This document shows, in pieces, positions 53,925 to 62,046 of a stretch of 64,000 nt of DNA. Within the stretch, counting starts at the first letter, position 1, and each line of letters starts with the position of its first letter. Below the pieces are notes generated by a model. The model was not told where the DNA came from, did no database searches, and was given only the letters and a program-made list of their open reading frames with translations. The DNA is taken from assembly GCA_965279295.1 (NCBI GenBank), contig CBDIHQ010000017.1; one strand, 5' to 3'. This DNA is from Aquabacter sp965279295. GTDB lineage: Bacteria; Pseudomonadota; Alphaproteobacteria; Rhizobiales; Xanthobacteraceae. The translations under genes were made by a program, and so were the position numbers.

Positions 53925-53940
53925 TGGCATGCGGCTTGCG
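53925..53940 (+). promoter_or_regulatory. Sigma-54 -24/-12 promoter for tctB-SDR unit
   Basis: TGGCATGCGGCTTGCG matches TGGCAYG-N4-TTGC exactly, with correct spacing. The expected transcript start is near 53952, 50 bases before the tctB ATG at 54002. This also argues against the longer frame starting at 53822. Confidence 0.88.
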
Positions 53941-54001
53941 ACAGGTTGCGAAGACAGGGAAAGCGCGCCTGGATCGAGGTGCGGCGAAGGAGCATTCGGG
54001 A

Positions 54002-54466
54002 ATGGGACGCATCTGGGGGCTCTTATTCATTATTTTCGGTGCGGTGTGGTGCTGGGACGGATGGCGGCTTGAGACATCGCAGCGCGAGGACTCGATGTTC
54101 GATGAGCTTGGGCCGGATCGCTATCTGATGGTGCTCGGCGTCATCATGCTCGCGGTGGGCATAACGCTTTTCATCAAACCGCCGGCGGGCGCCGCCAATG
54201 CGAAATTCTCGCTTGATCGGGCCGCGTGGTGGCCGCCGCGTCCGCCGGTGACGTTCACGCTCGCGCTGGTTGCTTACACACTGTTGATCCCGCCGCTCGG
54301 CTACGCCGCGTCTACCTTCCTTTTCTTCCTGGTCATCTACCATCTGGCGGGCAAGCGCACGCTGCCGTCCACCTTCGCTTACAGCGCGGTTTCGGCCGGC
54401 ATTTTTTATGTGCTGTTTGAAAAGCTTGCGGACATGCCGCTGCCGGTTGGCCCGTTCGGGTTCTGA
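54002..54466 (+). CDS. tctB: Tripartite tricarboxylate transporter small membrane subunit (TctB)
   Basis: A 154-residue membrane protein with four predicted segments (about 5-20, 48-64, 84-104, 110-150 as a split pair). GPDRYLMVLGVIMLAVGITLFIKPP and LLIPPLGYAASTFLFFLVIYHLAG are TctB-like. GGAG lies before ATG 54002, itself just downstream of a sigma-54 promoter. It probably supplies the missing small subunit for the divergent TctA/TctC genes. Confidence 0.82.
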   Translation: MGRIWGLLFIIFGAVWCWDGWRLETSQREDSMFDELGPDRYLMVLGVIMLAVGITLFIKPPAGAANAKFSLDRAAWWPPRPPVTFTLALVAYTLLIPPLGYAASTFLFFLVIYHLAGKRTLPSTFAYSAVSAGIFYVLFEKLADMPLPVGPFGF

Positions 54467-54485
54467 TCCAATGAAAGGGGCGCAC

Positions 54486-55307
54486 ATGGCGCGGGAAAAA
54501 GGACGCCTCCACGGCAAGGTGGCGCTGATCACGGGTGCGGCCGGCGGTCAGGGCGCGGCGGAAGCCCATCTGTTCGCACAAGAGGGCGCGGCGTTGGTGT
54601 TGACCGACGTGGACACCGCCCGCGGCGAGGAACTGGCGGAAGCGGTGCGCGGGGAGGGCGGTCGCGCCCTCTTCCTGCATCATGACGTTTCGGATCCTCA
54701 GGCCTGGGCGGACTGCGTTGCGGCCGCGATGTCGGAATTCGCGGGCCTGCATATTCTCATCAACAATGCCGGCACCATCAGCCGCCACGGCATCAAGACC
54801 ATTCCGCTGGCTTCCTGGAACCGCACGCTGGACGTCAACCTCACCGGCGTGATGCTCGGCATGCAGGCCTGCGCGCCGGCCATGCGAGAGTCCGGCGGCG
54901 GCTCCATCATCAACGTCTCTTCCATCGCGGGCATGGGCGCGCATTACGACGCCGCCTATTGCGCCAGCAAATGGGGTGTGCGCGGCCTCACCAAGACCGC
55001 CGCCATCGAACTGGTGGAGTGGGGCGTGCGCGCCAATTCCATCCATCCCGGCCAGATCGTCGAGACCAGCTTCTTCCGTGATGCCGCGCCTGGGCACGCG
55101 GAATCCGCGCGCCGCTCCATCCCCATGCAACGGCAGGGAACGCCGCTGGAATGCGCCTATCTCGCGCTGTTCCTCGGTTCCGACGAGTCGAGCTTCATCA
55201 CAGGCGCGGAAATCGCCATCGACGGCGGCTTCACCGCCGGGGGCTCGATCTGGATGCGCTCCCGCATGCGCGATGAACTGGCGAAGGCGGAAGCCGAAGC
55301 GTCATGA
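54486..55307 (+). CDS. Short-chain dehydrogenase/reductase
   Basis: A 273-residue classical SDR. The cofactor loop is ITGAAGGQGAAEAH (residues 15-28) with an Asp after strand 2 (LTDVD, favouring NAD). NNAG is at 93-96, the catalytic Ser at about 145, and Tyr158/Lys162 form YCASK. AAAGGGG precedes ATG 54486. It follows tctB by 19 bases under the same sigma-54 promoter. A 3-hydroxyacyl-CoA or alicyclic alcohol dehydrogenase role (BadH-like) is an inference from the ring-hydrolase and ligase genes nearby. Confidence 0.9.
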   Translation: MAREKGRLHGKVALITGAAGGQGAAEAHLFAQEGAALVLTDVDTARGEELAEAVRGEGGRALFLHHDVSDPQAWADCVAAAMSEFAGLHILINNAGTISRHGIKTIPLASWNRTLDVNLTGVMLGMQACAPAMRESGGGSIINVSSIAGMGAHYDAAYCASKWGVRGLTKTAAIELVEWGVRANSIHPGQIVETSFFRDAAPGHAESARRSIPMQRQGTPLECAYLALFLGSDESSFITGAEIAIDGGFTAGGSIWMRSRMRDELAKAEAEAS

Positions 55308-55337
55308 GACGCCGCCGCGAGGAGACGCGCGGCGGGT

Positions 55338-55364
55338 AAAAAAAGCCCTCCCCGAGGGGAGGGC
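55338..55364 (-). terminator. Intrinsic terminator of the ligase unit
   Basis: Minus strand: GCCCTCCCC pairs perfectly with GGGGAGGGC and is followed by TTTTTTT. It lies 50 bases past the acyl-CoA ligase stop and between convergent genes. Confidence 0.92.
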
Positions 55365-55413
55365 CAGGAGGAAGCTTCGGTCGAAGTTCGGCCAGAGGCC
55401 GAGCTTCGGGATT

Positions 55414-57036
55414 TCAGGCGCTGCGCGCGACTTTTGGCTTGAAGCGGATGGGTGTCGGCTCGATCTCGCCGCGCCGTGTCATTTCCACCAGCGAACGCTT
55501 CAGAATTTTGCCGCTCGCCGTGAGCGGAAAGGCGTCCACGCGCAGGAAGTATTCCGGCATGTCGAACTTCGACAGGCCGAGTTCGGCGAGATGGGCGAGA
55601 AGCACATCGGGCTCCGCCGTGCCGATGATGGCGATGCACACCCGCTCGCCGAGCCGGTCGTCCGCCACCGGGAAACAGGCCACCTTATCCACCTGCCCAT
55701 GGCGCAAGGCGAGCGCCTCGATATGTGCGGGATAGATGTTGTGCCCGCCGCGGATGATCAGATCCTTCAGGCGCCCCTCGATGCGCAGATTGCCCGCCGC
55801 ATCCATGGAGCCGAGGTCGCCGGAGAGGAACCAGCCCGCTGCATTGAACGAGGTCTCGGTGGACTTCTGGTTGTAGAAATAGCCGAGCATCAGCGCGCCG
55901 CCGCGTCCACCGATATGGCCGACCTCGCCCGAGGCGAGCACGCGGTCCTCATCAAGAGGGTCAAAAATCTTGACCTCATAGGCTCGCCCGCCGCGCCCGC
56001 AGGTGGAGATGATGACGTCGTGGTCATCGGTTGGGTGGGTGTATTGGTGCGAGGAATTCTCCGTCATGCCGTAGATGTTCTGCGGCTTGATGCCTTGCTG
56101 CACGAAGGCGTCGGCGACGGAGGGCGGGATCGGCGATCCCGCCATGTAAAACAGGTCCACGGCGCCGAGGCGTGGCAGGCCGCGCGCCTTCTGTTCGGCG
56201 AGGATGTCCATGGCGTGGGTCGGCACGCCCATGATGTAGGTCGCGCCGGTCTCGATGATCCAGTCGAGCCGGGACATGCCGGCGGGGGGCAGATCCGTCA
56301 CCAGCCGGCAGCCGGCCAGCAGCCATTGGCCCACCGCCACCCACGCGATGTGATGGGAGAGCGGCGACAGGGTGAGGAGCACCGTATCTGGCCCGTGGCC
56401 CCAGTCCCGCACCAGGTCGCGGGCATTGGCGAGCAGGGAGTTGTCCGAATGCATGACGCATTTCGGCGCCCCCGACGTGCCGGAGGTGAAGGCGAGGTAG
56501 ACCACCTTATCCGGGTCGGCGCAGGGCGGCGACATATAGGGCCCGCCGCCGGGGAAGGTCTCAGGGGTATAGACCACCTTCAAAGCGGGCAGGGTTGCCA
56601 GCATGGCCTCGAAGTCCGCGCTGTCCCGGTCCGCGCCCCAGCTGGCCTCGGTGACGAGGCAGCGGGCGGAGAGCCGCTCCAGCAGGCCGACGACTTCGCC
56701 GCAGGTGTAGGTGCGGTGGAGCGATGGATTACAAGCGAACCCTTCGCGCGAGCAGGCCAGGAAGGTGATGACCGCCTCGACGCGGTTCGACATCCAGGTG
56801 GCGACCCGGTCGCCGCCGGTGAGGCCATAGGCCCGCAGGTCCGCCGCCATGCCGTCCACGCGGCGCAGCAAGTCTTCCCACGTCAGCTTACGGGTGCCGT
56901 CCTGGAGCGCAAAGGCGTGGGGTCTGCCCGCCGCGTGGCGGGCGAGAAGGTCGTAGAAAGTATCCTTCTGCCAGACGCCCTCGGCATAATAGCGTTCGGC
57001 GGCGGCGGGATGGTGGAGGGTCAGGAAGGGGCGCAT
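55414..57036 (-). CDS. Acyl-CoA synthetase (AMP-forming), cyclohexanecarboxylate-CoA ligase-like
   Basis: A 540-residue adenylate-forming ligase. ATP loop FTSGTSGAPKCVMHS (about 185-199), GMTENSSHQYTHP, GWFLSGDLG and the hinge LKDLIIRGGHNIYPAHIEAL are present, and the catalytic Lys lies in LTASGKILKR. NPSLHRTYTCGEVVGLL and the overall length recall AliA-type ligases for alicyclic acids, but benzoate- or medium-chain-like substrates are possible. It starts two bases after the BadI-like hydrolase stop and likely activates the substrate brought in by the TctABC transporter. Confidence 0.88.
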   Translation of the reverse strand: MRPFLTLHHPAAAERYYAEGVWQKDTFYDLLARHAAGRPHAFALQDGTRKLTWEDLLRRVDGMAADLRAYGLTGGDRVATWMSNRVEAVITFLACSREGFACNPSLHRTYTCGEVVGLLERLSARCLVTEASWGADRDSADFEAMLATLPALKVVYTPETFPGGGPYMSPPCADPDKVVYLAFTSGTSGAPKCVMHSDNSLLANARDLVRDWGHGPDTVLLTLSPLSHHIAWVAVGQWLLAGCRLVTDLPPAGMSRLDWIIETGATYIMGVPTHAMDILAEQKARGLPRLGAVDLFYMAGSPIPPSVADAFVQQGIKPQNIYGMTENSSHQYTHPTDDHDVIISTCGRGGRAYEVKIFDPLDEDRVLASGEVGHIGGRGGALMLGYFYNQKSTETSFNAAGWFLSGDLGSMDAAGNLRIEGRLKDLIIRGGHNIYPAHIEALALRHGQVDKVACFPVADDRLGERVCIAIIGTAEPDVLLAHLAELGLSKFDMPEYFLRVDAFPLTASGKILKRSLVEMTRRGEIEPTPIRFKPKVARSA

Positions 57037-57038
57037 CC

Positions 57039-57836
57039 TTACCTCCCGAACTTGGACGGGTCCGGCTTGCGCTTGCCCTTGAAGCTTTCGGACATCTCGT
57101 TGCTCTCCTCGCTCTCCAGATAGGAGCGAAGCAGCAGGTCGTGGGCGACGCGGGCGAGGCCGGAAACGCCGCCGTGGCGGGCGTTGAAGGCGCCCTTGAT
57201 GGAGGCCAGCGCGAACGGGCCGCGCTCCGCGATCTCCATGGCGAAGGTGCGCGTTTCTTCCTGCAGCTTCTCGTCCGGTACGACCTTATTGATCATGCCC
57301 ATGGCGAGGGCTTCCTGGGCGCTGATGCGCGGGTTGCGATACCAGATGTCCTTCGCCCGCTTCTTGCCGACGAGATCCTCCAGATACCAGGTGCCATAGC
57401 CGGCATCGAACGAGCCCATCATCGGGCCGACCTGCCGGAACACCGCGCTTTCCTTGGCGATAGTGAGGTCGCAGACCACCTGAAGCACGTTGCCGCCGCC
57501 CACGGCGAAGCCGTTGACACTGGCGACCACAGGCTTCTGGAGGCGGTCGATGGCCTCATACATCTCAAGCGTCGGCAGGGTGCCGGCATAGAGGGTCGTA
57601 TCCTCCATGCCGTCCTTCTGGCCTCCGATGCAGAAGAATTTGTCGCCCGCCCCGGTGATGACCAGAACCCGCGTGCGCGTCTCGCGCCGCACCGCTTCGA
57701 TGCAGTCGCGGATTTCGTGGCACATGGTCACGTTGAACATGTTGCCGTTGTCGGGGCGGTTCAGCGTGATCGTGCCGATGGGGCCGTCTTCTGAATAAAG
57801 GATGGTTTCGTAACCCAACGGGCGTCTCCTGGTCAT
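57039..57836 (-). CDS. Enoyl-CoA hydratase family, BadI/MenB-type
   Basis: A 265-residue crotonase-fold protein. The oxyanion loops are FFCIGG (67-72) and AVGGGN (111-116), and GSFDAGYGTWYLEDLVGKKRA matches the MenB/BadI branch, where Ser/Asp/Tyr of GSFDAGYG are catalytic. BadI opens the ring of 2-ketocyclohexanecarboxyl-CoA; MenB closes one. In this catabolic context ring opening is more likely (inference). ATG 57836 has no strong ribosome site; the frame is open to 57896. It heads the unit with the CoA ligase under the sigma-54 promoter at 57963. Confidence 0.87.
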   Translation of the reverse strand: MTRRRPLGYETILYSEDGPIGTITLNRPDNGNMFNVTMCHEIRDCIEAVRRETRTRVLVITGAGDKFFCIGGQKDGMEDTTLYAGTLPTLEMYEAIDRLQKPVVASVNGFAVGGGNVLQVVCDLTIAKESAVFRQVGPMMGSFDAGYGTWYLEDLVGKKRAKDIWYRNPRISAQEALAMGMINKVVPDEKLQEETRTFAMEIAERGPFALASIKGAFNARHGGVSGLARVAHDLLLRSYLESEESNEMSESFKGKRKPDPSKFGR

Positions 57837-57962
57837 CGGCCGTTGCCCGGCCTGTTCAAGTGTCGCCACGCGATCCACGCGGCACGGTCTATGCAACTTC
57901 GCCTGCGGCGCGCCGTCTCCCGAAGCGGGAGCGAAGACACTTCTGCGGTCTTTCCTTCACAG

Positions 57963-57978
57963 AGCAATGTGCATGCCA
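57963..57978 (-). promoter_or_regulatory. Sigma-54 -24/-12 promoter for hydrolase-ligase unit
   Basis: Minus strand reads TGGCATGCACATTGCT, a perfect match to TGGCAYG-N4-TTGCW with exact spacing. Transcription should start near 57952, about 115 bases before the hydratase-family gene. The 295-base divergent gap also holds a weaker plus-strand look-alike (57880-57895, CGGCACG-GTCT-ATGCA). Confidence 0.9.
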
Positions 57979-58131
57979 TGGATGATTTTGTGGACCGAAG
58001 CCAAGCGTCTCAAGAGAGCCTCGAAAGAATTGTGACCTGAAAAAGGACGCTACAACCTCCGTTGTCTTTGATTGCAACACGCAGGCGCGTACAGTGTCGC
58101 CAACAAAGACATAAAATTGGGAGTGACGCTT

Positions 58132-59778
58132 ATGGATGCCACCCGCGGCGTCATCGAAGGCTTGGCCGTTATCAAGGCGGATGGAACCCTTTCATTCTGC
58201 ACCGGTCTTGCGGCGGATCAGCGGGTCCGCTCTTTGTTTGCCGACAAGGCCTGGATGGCGAGCGCCCGTGCCCATCGGCTCCAAGCATTCACTCTTGACC
58301 GCAAATCCTATTCCGTCCTGGTGACCCCGTTGAAGGACACGGAACTGGTGGTGTTCTCCCCGGTCTCGGGCCAGGCGGTGCTGGAATTCCTGGGGTCGGT
58401 GGATTTCGCCTACGACATATTGGAGCACCTCCTCACCGACCCGTTCGACGCCATGACGGTCGTGGATGGTGAGGCGCGGGTCGCCTATCTCTCCCCGGTC
58501 CACGAACGCTTCTTCGGGCTCACGCGCGGCGAGGCCAACGGGCGGCCGGTGCGCGAGGTGATCGAGAACACACGGCTCGACAAGATCGTTGCCACCGGGA
58601 CGCCGGAGGTGGGGGAAATCCAGCAGATGCGCGGTTCCAGCCGCGTAGTCTCGCGCGTGCCCATCCGTCGCAACGGGCAGGTCATCGGCGCCGTGGGGCG
58701 CATGATGTTCAAGGGGCCACAGCAGGTGGAGGCGCTCAATAACCGCGTCAACGTGCTGGAAAGCGAGGTGCGCTTCTACAAGCGGGAGGCGGCGGCACTG
58801 CGCACCCGCAGCTATGGCCTTGATGAATTGATCGGGGACAGCCCCGCGATGCAGCGCCTCAGGAGCGAACTTACGAAGATCGCGCCGCTGAGCATTCCGG
58901 TTCTGATCTATGGCGAAAGCGGCACCGGCAAGGAATTGGTCGCGCACGCCCTGCATCGCCTGAGCCCGCGCCGCGACGCCGCGCATGTGATGGTGAATGC
59001 CGCGGCGCTGCCGGCCACCCTGGTGGAATCGGAGCTGTTCGGCTACGAGCCCGGCGCCTTCACCGGCGCCGATCGCAAGGGCCGCAAAGGCAAGTTTGAG
59101 CAGGCTGCGGGCGGCACGATCTTTCTGGACGAGATCGGCGACATGCCCATGGAGGTACAGGCCAAGCTTCTGCGCGTGCTCCAGGACCACATGGTCGAGC
59201 GCATCGGCGGCGACCGGCCCTATCAGGTGGACTTCCGACTGGTCACGGCCACCAACCGCAACCTCCAGGAACTTGTGACCCAGGGTCAGTTCCGGCTCGA
59301 CCTGTTCTACCGCATCTCACCCATCTCCATCGAGGTCCCGCCGCTGCGCCGGCGCATCGACGACATTCCGCAGCTGGCGGAGCACTTCCTCAAGGAGGTG
59401 TCCGCACGCCACAGCTATCCGATGCCGGAATTGGAGGAGAGCGCGCTCTCCTATCTGATGGAACAGGCGTGGCCGGGGAACATCCGCCAGTTGCGCCATG
59501 AGGTGGAACGCGCCTTCGTGTTCGCGGAGAACGGCGTCATCTCGGCCGACACCTTTACTGGCCACAGTGACATGCAGCCGCCAACAGCCGTGCCGCCGGA
59601 GGAGCGGGCGCTTCGCCGGGGCGGCGATTCCCTGAAGGCCAATCTTGGCCGCGTGGAAGCGGAATTGGTGCGCGAGGCATTGGTGCGCCACAAGGGCAAT
59701 AAGAAGCGCGTGGCCGAGGAACTCGGGATCTCGCGCTCATATCTCTACAAGCTTCTCGACGAAGGCGTGCGCGCCTAG
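58132..59778 (+). CDS. Sigma-54-dependent transcriptional activator with PAS domain
   Basis: A 548-residue bacterial enhancer-binding protein. An N-terminal region (1-90) unlike a receiver domain precedes a PAS domain (about 95-195); the AAA+ domain (about 230-460) has Walker A GESGTGKE (261-268), the sigma-54 contact loop GAFTGA (308-313) and Walker B FLDEIGD (331-337). The C-terminal Fis-type helix-turn-helix (about 505-545) reads NKKRVAEELGISRSYLYKLL. ATG 58132 has GGGAG eight bases upstream. It is surrounded by six sigma-54-type promoters and should activate them when its ligand is present. Confidence 0.95.
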   Translation: MDATRGVIEGLAVIKADGTLSFCTGLAADQRVRSLFADKAWMASARAHRLQAFTLDRKSYSVLVTPLKDTELVVFSPVSGQAVLEFLGSVDFAYDILEHLLTDPFDAMTVVDGEARVAYLSPVHERFFGLTRGEANGRPVREVIENTRLDKIVATGTPEVGEIQQMRGSSRVVSRVPIRRNGQVIGAVGRMMFKGPQQVEALNNRVNVLESEVRFYKREAAALRTRSYGLDELIGDSPAMQRLRSELTKIAPLSIPVLIYGESGTGKELVAHALHRLSPRRDAAHVMVNAAALPATLVESELFGYEPGAFTGADRKGRKGKFEQAAGGTIFLDEIGDMPMEVQAKLLRVLQDHMVERIGGDRPYQVDFRLVTATNRNLQELVTQGQFRLDLFYRISPISIEVPPLRRRIDDIPQLAEHFLKEVSARHSYPMPELEESALSYLMEQAWPGNIRQLRHEVERAFVFAENGVISADTFTGHSDMQPPTAVPPEERALRRGGDSLKANLGRVEAELVREALVRHKGNKKRVAEELGISRSYLYKLLDEGVRA

Positions 59779-59784
59779 GGGCAC

Positions 59785-59801
59785 TTGGTACGCCCCTTGC
59801 T
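59785..59801 (+). promoter_or_regulatory. Sigma-54 -24/-12 promoter for the small alpha/beta-barrel gene
   Basis: TTGGTACG-CCCC-TTGCT matches the consensus with one change (C4 to T) and exact spacing. It begins 7 bases after the activator's stop codon; start of transcription is expected near 59812, before the GTG at 59835. Confidence 0.82.
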
Positions 59802-59834
59802 GATGTCGAGATAAAACAACCTAGGGAGTGTTTC

Positions 59835-60179
59835 GTGAGCAGCTATGTCTACCTCGCCCACCTGTCGATCCCGCAGGAATTGGAGGCGGCCTTCAACGAG
59901 CTATACGAAGAAGGCTATGTGCCAAACCTTCTGCGCGTGCCGGGGGTGCGTTCATGCCGCCGCTTCAAACTGGAATGGGCCGACAGCGAGATGCCGGAAT
60001 ATCTGGCTTTCTACGAGGTGGACGGACCGGAAGTGCCCAAGTCCGCCGAGTGGAAGGAAGCGTCCGTTAAGAGCGGCTGGGCGGAGAAGATCCGGCCGCA
60101 CCTGAAGGTGCGGCGACATGGGATGTTCCGCGAATTGTCCGGGACATCGGACGAGGCGCCAGCCTCCACGGAAGGCTGA
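59835..60179 (+). CDS. Small dimeric alpha/beta-barrel-like protein (DUF4286-type)
   Basis: A 114-residue protein with a likely ferredoxin-like dimeric barrel fold: YVYLAHLSIPQELEAAFNELYEEG, then VPNLLRVPGVRSCRRFKLEW and YLAFYEVDGPEVPKSAEWKEAS. The GTG start is fixed by AGGGAG seven bases upstream. It resembles the N-terminal half of the protein at 53105-53689. Preceded by its own sigma-54 promoter. Function unknown; such small barrels are often isomerases or lactonases. Confidence 0.72.
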   Translation: MSSYVYLAHLSIPQELEAAFNELYEEGYVPNLLRVPGVRSCRRFKLEWADSEMPEYLAFYEVDGPEVPKSAEWKEASVKSGWAEKIRPHLKVRRHGMFRELSGTSDEAPASTEG

Positions 60180-60251
60180 CGCCGGTTTTCGCGATCCCCT
60201 CGACTGATCCGGGGGGACGCGATGATCAAGCCCTGTCTGAGGTCCGCGCGT

Positions 60252-61655
60252 TCACGCCCGGGCCTTGGCCACATGCTCCGCGGCCCGCATGCCGAACACG
60301 CCGGCTTTTGCCAGCCCGCCCTGATAGACCGCGTGCTCCCCGCCTTCGATTCCGCCTGTTGAACTACCGGCGGCGTAGAGGCCGGGAATGGGCGCGCCAT
60401 CTCCGTTCAGAACGCGCGCCTCAGTATCGATCACAAGCCCGCCCATGGTGTAGGTGATGCCGGCGCACAGCGGCATGGCGTAGAGCGGCCCGTTATTCAG
60501 CGCTGCCGCGCCATAGGCTCCGGCGGTGCGGGGCGGATCGAGCAAAGCCTGCGACTGCGCCCCGGCTGCTGCTGCCGCATTATAGCGGGAGATGGTATCG
60601 GCGAGGGCATCTGGGGGAAGGCCGGCCTGGGCGGCGAGCCCTTCGATCGTATCAGCACGATGTATCGTCGCGCCCGCCTTCGCCAGCAGCGGGTTGGGCG
60701 GGATGCGTGCGATGCGGCCTGCCGTGTCCCAAACCTTCTGGTCGAAGATCAGGACCGTGGAAAGCGGGTCCGGCCGGCGCGCCACCGCGTTCGCGAGATA
60801 GACGCCGGCATTGCCCTCATCGACGAAGCGTCGACCATCCGCGCCCACCAGTATGGCAGCCTGGGAAACCGCATCCACTTCCGGGTAAGGCCAGAGCTTG
60901 TCATTGTTCATGGCGTCGCGCGAAAGCAGATGCCCGTAGAAGGGGGCAAGCTCCGAGACCGCCGCGCCGGCATCAACCGCCATGCGCAAGCCGTCGCCCA
61001 TGGCGCTGGCGGCGCCGCGCTGCTTCACCTTTTCGGGCAACGCGCAGATGTGTTCGCGAACGCTGTCCAGGGAGGCGGAGAATCCGCCGTCGCAGATGAT
61101 CGTTGCCTTGGCCGTGATCGTCACCAAGCCGCCGGGGCCTTCGGCTTCTACGCCCACCACCTTTCCGTCCTCGATCCTGAGGCGCGTGGCGCGGGTTTCC
61201 AGAAGCAGCGCGCCGCCAAGCTGGGTGAGGCGCTGACCAAGGCTGCGCAGCAGGATGTCCGGACCGCGCCCGACGAAGTCGATCCCGGCGGAGAGCGCGC
61301 GCGGCGGCGCCAGGGTCCAGTTCTGCCAGGCAGGTCCCGGTCGCACGAAGCGGGCGCCATGCGCGCGCAGCCAATCGACAAAGATCGGGCATCCGGCGCC
61401 AAGCACATCCGCCAGAGCCGGCGAGATGTCCGGCCGGCGCTCTTTCAGGACGGCCGTGAGTTCCGCGCCACCCTCCTTCCCGTCGTGATAGCCGATGTGG
61501 ATGATGCCACCGGACATGCGGGCGTTGCAGGGGTAGCGATCCGTGGCGCCCTTTTCCAGCACAACGACCGACAGGCCAAGCTCGGCGCCATGCACGGCGG
61601 CGACCATGCCCGCCATGCCACCGCCGATCACCGCCAGATCCACACTGCGTTCCAT
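60252..61655 (-). CDS. FAD-dependent dehydrogenase (fumarate reductase/3-ketosteroid dehydrogenase family)
   Basis: A 467-residue flavoprotein. The FAD site is LAVIGGGMAGMVAAVHGAELG followed by VLEKG; the C-terminal second site is PGLYAAGSSTGGIEGGEHAVYQGG. A Cys-rich MSGGIIHIGYH loop near residue 48 contacts the flavin. No membrane or signal segment. It is divergent from the related flavoprotein at 62047 and is probably read from the sigma-54-type site at 61720. It might desaturate the ring or side chain of the pathway intermediate (inference). Confidence 0.85.
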   Translation of the reverse strand: MERSVDLAVIGGGMAGMVAAVHGAELGLSVVVLEKGATDRYPCNARMSGGIIHIGYHDGKEGGAELTAVLKERRPDISPALADVLGAGCPIFVDWLRAHGARFVRPGPAWQNWTLAPPRALSAGIDFVGRGPDILLRSLGQRLTQLGGALLLETRATRLRIEDGKVVGVEAEGPGGLVTITAKATIICDGGFSASLDSVREHICALPEKVKQRGAASAMGDGLRMAVDAGAAVSELAPFYGHLLSRDAMNNDKLWPYPEVDAVSQAAILVGADGRRFVDEGNAGVYLANAVARRPDPLSTVLIFDQKVWDTAGRIARIPPNPLLAKAGATIHRADTIEGLAAQAGLPPDALADTISRYNAAAAAGAQSQALLDPPRTAGAYGAAALNNGPLYAMPLCAGITYTMGGLVIDTEARVLNGDGAPIPGLYAAGSSTGGIEGGEHAVYQGGLAKAGVFGMRAAEHVAKARA

Positions 61656-61719
61656 CCCGTTGGTCCCGTCTTGTTGTTGTTCCCCGCATTGGCGGGCCTA
61701 GTCTATCTCAGGCTCCGGT

Positions 61720-61735
61720 GCACCATCCATGCCAG
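61720..61735 (-). promoter_or_regulatory. Sigma-54 -24/-12 promoter for the minus-strand flavoprotein
   Basis: Minus strand reads TGGCATGGATGGTGCA: TGGCATG is perfect and the -12 half is GTGCA instead of TTGCA, spacing exact. Expected start near 61709, 54 bases before the gene at 61655. Confidence 0.75.
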
Positions 61736-61797
61736 GGGGGCGCACCATCGCGCGGGCACAAGTGTTGTCCTCGAAGCGGCCAGAGGCGGGCGGAAAG

Positions 61798-61814
61798 TGT
61801 CCGCCCGGAGGACA
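61798..61814. promoter_or_regulatory. Candidate activator site TGTCC-N7-GGACA
   Basis: An inverted repeat between the second divergent promoter pair; another TTGTCC is at 61765-61770. The same half-sites occur in the palindrome at 53858-53879. Confidence 0.4.
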
Positions 61815-61855
61815 GCCTATGGCGGATGCCCATGCGTGGCGGAGCGTGGTGGGTA

Positions 61856-61871
61856 TGGCATGGGCCTTGCG
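61856..61871 (+). promoter_or_regulatory. Sigma-54 -24/-12 promoter for plus-strand flavoprotein unit
   Basis: TGGCATGGGCCTTGCG matches TGGCAYG-N4-TTGC exactly and differs from the 53925 site in only two bases. Expected transcript start near 61883, leaving a leader of about 160 bases that contains a partial palindromic repeat. Confidence 0.85.
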
Positions 61872-61939
61872 AAGCACGCACCGAAAGAATGACGGGCGGC
61901 GATCCCCTCCGGGCGATCCCATCGTTCCCCTGTTTCTGT

Positions 61940-61963
61940 TCTCCCGCATGCGCGGGGGAGGGG
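61940..61963. repeat. Palindromic intergenic repeat, partial copy 9
   Basis: TCTCCCGCATGCGCGGGGGA then GGGG, a single truncated hairpin unit of the CTCCCGC family in the leader of the 62047 gene. Apart from this and the two promoters, the 61656-62046 gap shows no gene. Confidence 0.65.
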
Positions 61964-62046
61964 AATAATCAAGCCATCCTGGGCGCACGCGTGCCGGTGA
62001 TGGATGGCGGGTGAACGGTCTCCACCCGCGGCAGGGAGAGAAGCGG

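Noticed and set aside
53822..54001. N-terminal extension of the TctB protein to 53822
   Set aside because: The stretch contains the sigma-54 promoter and its palindrome and encodes no membrane segment; homology begins at 54002.
54976..57123. A 715-codon plus-strand open frame opposite the acyl-CoA ligase
   Set aside because: It is a shadow of the ligase and hydrolase genes and of the end of the SDR gene in another frame.
57880..57895. Plus-strand CGGCACGGTCTATGCA as a seventh sigma-54 promoter ahead of the activator gene
   Set aside because: Spacing is right but two conserved bases are changed and it lies 236 bases before the start codon; not strong enough to list.
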